Origin: Sporolactobacillus sp. THM7-4
Lineage (GTDB): Bacteria; Bacillota; Bacilli; Bacillales; Sporolactobacillaceae
Length of the DNA stretch: 64,000 bases
Direction: 5' to 3'
Assembly (NCBI RefSeq): GCF_004153165.1
Contig: NZ_SEMD01000001.1
Coordinates: forward strand, 1 to 64,000
Of this stretch, positions 59,732 through 64,000 are shown one piece after another. A program made the translations under genes and the position numbers. Numbering within the stretch: the stretch's first letter is position 1; each line of letters begins with the position of its first letter. Under the pieces are notes generated by a model. It was not told the DNA's origin. It did not search any database and was given only the letters and a program-made list of their open reading frames with translations.

Positions 59732-60688
59732 TTGAATATCATTAAAAGGCTGACGGCTGTGACAAGTCTGATGGTGTTAATGGGAATCCTGACACCAACG
59801 ACAATCGTACTTGCCAGGACGAGCAGTACAAATGATAGTCACATCATTAAGAAAGATCATCCTGGAACCGAATCGCACGCAGTTGGATTCGCCTCAAATT
59901 CTTTATTAACCCACCATACAGATAACATCAACACTCTATTTGGATCCCGCTTACTTCATCAGGGCGACTCGGGCCCATTCGTTGCAACGCTTCAGGATGA
60001 GCTTCGGGTACTCGGTTACTATGATGGTCAGGTGAACGGTAGCTTTGATAAGCGGACCACAGATGCTGTGCAATCTTTTCAGTCCAGGCAGCATATCGGG
60101 GAGAACAGCATCGCAGGTCCGGGCACCAAAACCGCGCTTTACAACTTGTATCGCCATAGTGATGAAGCGAAAGCTTATCTGAAGAAAGCGAAAGTCATAA
60201 GAGAGCAGGAAAAAGAAGCTAAAAAAGCAAAAGCCCAAAAAGCGGCGAAAGCAAAAGCTGAACAGGCCGCGAGGAAAAAGGTTAAGACTGCTCGTGAAGA
60301 ACGGAAATCCAAAACTTCTTCCGGTAAAACGGGACACCGGACACCTGCAGTTGAAGAATTAGCTTATCATCCCGAGCAGAAGAAACAGGATTCTTCGCCC
60401 CGTCCATCCGGTCAGTCCTCACTGACGGTTGTAGCGACCGGTTATACTCTTAAAGGGATAACGGCAACGGGAATGGATCTGGGAAAAAATTCGGGCGCCA
60501 GGGTCATCGCGGTCGATCCCAGGCTGATTCCACTCGGATCAAAAGTGTTGATTCCGGGTTACGGAGTCTATACAGCCGCAGACACGGGTGGAAAAATTAA
60601 AGGAAAACGAATCGATATCCACTTTGAGACAAATCAGGAAGCGATAAATTTTGGCAGAAGATCAATGAAAATTACCATCATTGACTGA
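59732..60688 (+). CDS. Secreted wall protein: peptidoglycan-binding domain plus 3D domain
   Basis: From TTG 59732, well spaced from AAGGAGG, the precursor has 318 residues. A signal peptide (about 1-29) precedes a PG_binding_1 domain (about 74-135: GDSGPFVATLQDELRVLGYY, NGSFDKRTTDAVQSFQ). An Ala/Lys-rich helical linker (about 145-190) leads to a C-terminal 3D domain with the conserved Asp residues (AVDPRLIPLGSKV, AADTGGKIKGKRIDIHF). Such proteins are related to YocH and MltA-type lytic enzymes. A perfect WalR box upstream places it in the wall-homeostasis regulon. A terminator follows. Confidence 0.93.
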   Translation: MNIIKRLTAVTSLMVLMGILTPTTIVLARTSSTNDSHIIKKDHPGTESHAVGFASNSLLTHHTDNINTLFGSRLLHQGDSGPFVATLQDELRVLGYYDGQVNGSFDKRTTDAVQSFQSRQHIGENSIAGPGTKTALYNLYRHSDEAKAYLKKAKVIREQEKEAKKAKAQKAAKAKAEQAARKKVKTAREERKSKTSSGKTGHRTPAVEELAYHPEQKKQDSSPRPSGQSSLTVVATGYTLKGITATGMDLGKNSGARVIAVDPRLIPLGSKVLIPGYGVYTAADTGGKIKGKRIDIHFETNQEAINFGRRSMKITIID

Positions 60689-60704
60689 TTCTTTACCAAA
60701 GCGA

Positions 60705-60741
60705 TAAAAGCCGATGAACATGTTCGTTCACCGGCTTTTTT
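60705..60741 (+). terminator. Terminator of the 3D-domain gene
   Basis: AAAAGCCG (60706-60713) pairs with CGGCTTTT, with inner pairing TGAACA / TGTTCG, followed by a T-run to 60741. Confidence 0.88.
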
Positions 60742-60916
60742 GGTGCCAAAATTAAAAATAAATTCATGTTAAAGAAATCATCGACTGTCATTCGTCAGGA
60801 GAAAAATCTGTTTTGTTCCGGGCCATACCGTAACGAAAAAGGTTAACACTTATCACAGGACAATAAGGATTCCTGAAATCTTCTCCTGCAGTCCTGAAAC
60901 AGGCAAGATCCCTTAT

Positions 60917-62032
60917 TTAACGAGCCTTGCTGTCAGTATCGATCTGATATTGAATGTTCTGTTTTTCCTGGTGACGTTCAAAGCCCAGATCGATCAATTT
61001 TTCAATCAGTTTCCCGTAAGACAGGCCGGTATGCTGCCAGAGCAGCGGAAACATACTGAATTGCGTAAACCCGGGCATCGTGTTAACTTCGTTGACAACA
61101 ACATGCTGATCTTCATCGCGGACAAAAACATCAACACGGGCGAGGCCGCTCAAATTCAAAGCAGTGAATGATCGTTTGGCAACATCCTCCAGTTCGGCCT
61201 TTACTTTATCAGGCAAATCAGCCGGAATGATTAGCGTGCTTTTTCCGTCCTCGTATTTGGATTGGTAATCATAAAACTCGGCACCTTGAGTCTTAATCTC
61301 TCCGGGAACAGAAACGAAAAGCTCATGGTTACCGATGACGCCGACTTCGATCTCTCGACCCTCGACTTTTGATTCGACGATCACTTTCGTATCAAAACGA
61401 AAAGCCATCGCTATCGCAGATGACAGGTCTTTTTCACTCCGGCACTGGCTGATTCCGACACTCGAACCACCATTAGCCGGCTTGATAAAGCATGGATAGC
61501 CGATCGTATCCGTCACTTGCGAAACCACGAACGGCGCGTCCTTTTCCCATTCATAATGGGTCACAGACAGGTAATCGGGCCCCGGGATATGGTGAGCGGA
61601 TAATACATCCTTCATCAGTACCTTATCCATTCCGACACCCGAGCCGGAGACACCCGAGCCGACGTAGGCGATATTCAGCAGCTCAAACAAGCCCTGAACC
61701 GTTCCGTCTTCACCGTTTGGTCCATGAAGAAGTGGGAAAATGATATCCGGCCGTCCTGCTCCTGTAGCCGGAGTCGAAGGAGCAAGCCAGTGTTCCGCTT
61801 TCGTTTCAATCGCCGAATTTTCATTGAGCAGCAGTTGATCCTTATACTCCAGCTTCTTTGTAATTTCGGATCCTGCAATCCAGCGGCCGTCCTGCTGAAT
61901 ATACACAGGAAGAATATGGTACTTTTCCATATCCATCGCGTTAATGACAGAGAACGCCGTTAATAGAGATATTTCATATTCAGTCGATTTTCCGCCGTAA
62001 AGGACGGCGACCGTCTTTTTTTTATTACCCAT
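60917..62032 (-). CDS. ddl: D-alanine--D-alanine ligase
   Basis: Ddl makes the D-Ala-D-Ala dipeptide for peptidoglycan in the cytoplasm. The 371-residue ATP-grasp enzyme has VAVLYGGKSTEYEISLLTAF, FPLLHGPNGEDGTVQGLFEL, CFIKPANGGSSVGISQ, EFYDYQSKYEDGKS and VVVNEVNTMPGFTQFSMFP. The Tyr in the SKY position is the residue linked to D-Ala-D-Ala synthesis; D-Ala-D-Lac ligases of lactobacilli have Phe there. So ordinary wall ends, not vancomycin-resistant ones, are expected. It lies 19 bases after rpiA on the same strand and may be co-transcribed with it. Confidence 0.96.
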   Translation of the reverse strand: MGNKKKTVAVLYGGKSTEYEISLLTAFSVINAMDMEKYHILPVYIQQDGRWIAGSEITKKLEYKDQLLLNENSAIETKAEHWLAPSTPATGAGRPDIIFPLLHGPNGEDGTVQGLFELLNIAYVGSGVSGSGVGMDKVLMKDVLSAHHIPGPDYLSVTHYEWEKDAPFVVSQVTDTIGYPCFIKPANGGSSVGISQCRSEKDLSSAIAMAFRFDTKVIVESKVEGREIEVGVIGNHELFVSVPGEIKTQGAEFYDYQSKYEDGKSTLIIPADLPDKVKAELEDVAKRSFTALNLSGLARVDVFVRDEDQHVVVNEVNTMPGFTQFSMFPLLWQHTGLSYGKLIEKLIDLGFERHQEKQNIQYQIDTDSKAR

Positions 62033-62051
62033 GATCAGTTCCTCAATTCTC

Positions 62052-62756
62052 TCACAGTTTTTTCTTTTTTAAGATATCCACGCCCTGATCGGTCGCTATC
62101 AGAATTTCGTCGACTACATCGATAAACAGTCCGTTCTCAACAACACCCGGCAGAGCGTTCAGGCGGACCGACAAGGCTTTTGGATCGATAATTTTCTCCA
62201 TATGGCAATCTAATATATAATGCCCGCCGTCCGTTACGAACTTTTTATTTCCAGACATTCGACATTCAGGTGAAAAGCCCATCTTTCTTAATGCTTTCAT
62301 CGTATGCTGATAGCCAAAAGGCGTTACCTCAACGGGCAGCGGAAAGGCGCCCAGTTGTTTCACGGCTTTACTCGAATCGGCAATCCATACCGTGAAGTCA
62401 GAAACGAAGGCGACAATTTTTTCGTAAAGAAGAGCTCCTCCCCCGCCTTTAATGCCATTAAAAGACGGATCGAACTCATCGACTCCATCTATTGTCAGAT
62501 CAACCGTTGAAACGTCATTTATATCAAATACAGGAATATTTAAGTTCCTCGCTGCAAGTGCCGTCGCTTCCGAAGTCGATACGGCCTTAATCTGCAGGTG
62601 TTCATTCTGTACCCTCTCACCCAGTTTTTCAAGCAGAAAAGCGACTGTCGAGCCGGTCCCGAGCCCTACGGTCATTCCGTCTTTGACTAAATTTGCCGCG
62701 TATTCGCCTAATCTTTTTTTCTCAGCTTTACGCCGGTCCAAATCCGCGCGATTCAT
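62052..62756 (-). CDS. rpiA: Ribose-5-phosphate isomerase A
   Basis: RpiA interconverts ribose-5-phosphate and ribulose-5-phosphate in the pentose phosphate pathway. The 234-residue protein has the family motifs VGLGTGSTVAFLLEKLG, LTIDGVDEFDPSFNGIKGGG with catalytic-type Asp residues, and ALLYEKIVA. Bacillus subtilis relies on an RpiB-type enzyme (YwlF), whereas lactic Firmicutes commonly use RpiA. It lies 19 bases before ddl on the same strand. Confidence 0.95.
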   Translation of the reverse strand: MNRADLDRRKAEKKRLGEYAANLVKDGMTVGLGTGSTVAFLLEKLGERVQNEHLQIKAVSTSEATALAARNLNIPVFDINDVSTVDLTIDGVDEFDPSFNGIKGGGGALLYEKIVAFVSDFTVWIADSSKAVKQLGAFPLPVEVTPFGYQHTMKALRKMGFSPECRMSGNKKFVTDGGHYILDCHMEKIIDPKALSVRLNALPGVVENGLFIDVVDEILIATDQGVDILKKKKL

Positions 62757-63002
62757 TTTTCTTCATTCTCTCCTTATTTACTATGTACCCCCTCTTTTTA
62801 ACCGTAATCGAAGGGGAATGATTGGGCATGAAACCGACTGTGCCTGAATCCGGCGCATCGCTCGTCTCCTGTTCTTCTGAATCAGTTGTCCAACCGGAAT
62901 CATTTCATCCTTATTTAGTTTAGCACAAACCCGTCAGGAGAGAAGGTATGTTTCTAAGAAAATAAACGATCTGACTGGAACATGTTTCCATTCCATTCCC
63001 GC

Positions 63003-64000
63003 TTACTGCTTTCCAGGTTTTACATGCTCAAGATAGCGGATTCGATCAAGCATGGTTGGATGATCATATTGAATAAACTTGACCAGCGGCGGAGGATTAA
63101 TCTCCCCGAGACTTGCCTGGGAGATCTTCTGAAAGGAAGAAATGGCCGCTTTCTTATCCTTTGTCAGATGAATGGCATAAGCATCCGCCGCCCGTTCAAA
63201 ATGACGCGATACGGCATTCTCAGCAGGCTGACCGGCAAAGGAAAGGATTGAAAACAGCAAAAGAACAATCGGCACGCAGGCCAAATCCCCAGGATGCTGC
63301 AGATTAAGTAAAGCTCCCCAGCGCCGAACAACCCACAGGTGCACTTTTGCGGCAATCAGGAGACCAATCAGCAGGCCGGCAATGGTCAGACCCACTCCCC
63401 ATTCAATATGATGCATCACGTAATGACCCATTTCATGAGCCATGATGAACAGCACTTCCGGGCGGCTCAGCTGCCGGACCGTCGTATCCCACAGAACGAT
63501 CCGCAGGTGGGAGCCGATACCGTTCACATAGGCATTCATCGCGTTCGTGTCTTTAGACATATCTACCTCATATACATTATCCGCAGGTATACCGCTATTT
63601 GCTGCGAGCTGAAGAATTTCACGCTTCAGTTCACCATCCTGGAGGCTTTGGAAGTGGTTGTACAACGGATCAATAACTACAGGCTGGATATACATCATAA
63701 AAACAACAAACGGAATGGACAAAAGCCAGACGGGAATCCACCATCGTCCTGGAGATCTGCGGATAAAGAAAAAAACAACCGTCACTATGATGAGTGAAAT
63801 CAGTCCGCTGACCACGAAATTCAGTCCCTGATCTTTAAGCCATTCCGGAAAGCTTTCGATGGAAATCCCGTAATGGACAGAAAGCTGATGGGCGGCAAAA
63901 TCGAGCGGAAAATAAATAACCGCGGTAACCAGGGACAGAATGAAAAAATAAAAGGCTATTTGAACAGGAAAATATCCGGACAACCTTTCCGAAATCTGCC
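63003..64000 (-). CDS. M48-family membrane metalloprotease (Ste24/YhfN-like), N-terminus cut by window
   Basis: The visible 332 codons encode several hydrophobic helices and the zinc site HEMGHYVMHH, with a third ligand region in FERAADAYAIHLT. Further motifs are DMSKDTNAMNAYVNGIGS and PPLVKFIQYDHPTMLDRIRY, typical of Ste24-type CAAX proteases such as YhfN. The frame stays open to the window end; a TTG at 63983 could act as start, but family members are about 100 residues longer and no ribosome binding site precedes it, so the N-terminus most likely lies beyond 64000. Confidence 0.9.
   Translation of the reverse strand, partial: QISERLSGYFPVQIAFYFFILSLVTAVIYFPLDFAAHQLSVHYGISIESFPEWLKDQGLNFVVSGLISLIIVTVVFFFIRRSPGRWWIPVWLLSIPFVVFMMYIQPVVIDPLYNHFQSLQDGELKREILQLAANSGIPADNVYEVDMSKDTNAMNAYVNGIGSHLRIVLWDTTVRQLSRPEVLFIMAHEMGHYVMHHIEWGVGLTIAGLLIGLLIAAKVHLWVVRRWGALLNLQHPGDLACVPIVLLLFSILSFAGQPAENAVSRHFERAADAYAIHLTKDKKAAISSFQKISQASLGEINPPPLVKFIQYDHPTMLDRIRYLEHVKPGKQ

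Noticed and set aside
60917-62032. Ddl as a D-Ala-D-Lac ligase giving vancomycin resistance
   Set aside because: The decisive position is Tyr (SKY), the D-Ala-D-Ala type, not Phe.
63003-63983. M48 protease as a complete gene starting at TTG 63983
   Set aside because: No ribosome binding site precedes it, the frame stays open to the window end, and the family is longer; it is treated as partial.

Overview
The window reads as chromosome of a low-to-mid GC, spore-former-type Firmicute of the order Bacillales. Many genes have their closest well-known relatives in Bacillus subtilis (yjbA, yitW, fabL, yqgV, ykhA, swrC, addBA-sbcDC, asnO). The maltose-phosphorylase locus together with an acid-type S53 protease suggests an acid-tolerant lactic spore former such as Sporolactobacillaceae. 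The order is well supported; the family is an inference. No rRNA, tRNA, prophage or CRISPR array was seen.

Layout. The first 127 bases are the tail of an IS3-type insertion sequence. A tryptophan T-box leader then controls trpS. Next come yjbA and the fatty-acid genes fabH-fabF behind a FapR-type operator, then small membrane and coat-like proteins, an NAD-binding protein, and a divergent yitW / Nfu-N pair (iron-sulfur assembly).

From about 8.3 to 22.7 kb lies a complete maltodextrin system: an MsmK/MalK ATPase (+ strand, with a cre in its promoter), a PucR-type regulator, an oligo-1,6-glucosidase, a single-chain fusion of maltose phosphorylase with beta-phosphoglucomutase, MalA (DUF1189), the MalG, MalF and MalE importer, a neopullulanase and a LacI-type regulator. 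Imported maltodextrins are trimmed by the GH13 enzymes; maltose is phosphorolysed to glucose and beta-glucose-1-phosphate, and the fused mutase makes glucose-6-phosphate. A strong cre and a separate 14-bp palindrome sit at the malE promoter.

From 23 to 36 kb come a secreted S53 (kumamolisin-type) protease, asparagine synthetase, a lysozyme-like protein, a succinate-semialdehyde dehydrogenase, a YitT membrane protein, a secreted helical protein, an NlpC/P60-LysM wall hydrolase with a WalR box, and a SwrC-like RND pump. From 36 to 48 kb the overlapping genes addB-addA-sbcD-sbcC form a recombination-repair operon whose promoter carries a perfect LexA-type (SOS) palindrome.

From 48 to 64 kb are yqgV, a cyclophilin, a PAP2 phosphatase, an OsmC protein, menE and menB, fabL, a Cu/Zn superoxide dismutase, a PC4-type DNA-binding protein with two SOS-like boxes 30 bp apart, menA, an FMN riboswitch with ribU, an acyl-CoA thioesterase, a 3D-domain wall protein with a second perfect WalR box, ddl, rpiA and an M48 metalloprotease that runs off the end.

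The most notable observations are the GH65/beta-PGM fusion, the paired SOS boxes at the PC4-like gene, the SOS box at addB, and the two matching WalR boxes. No wholly new system was recognised.
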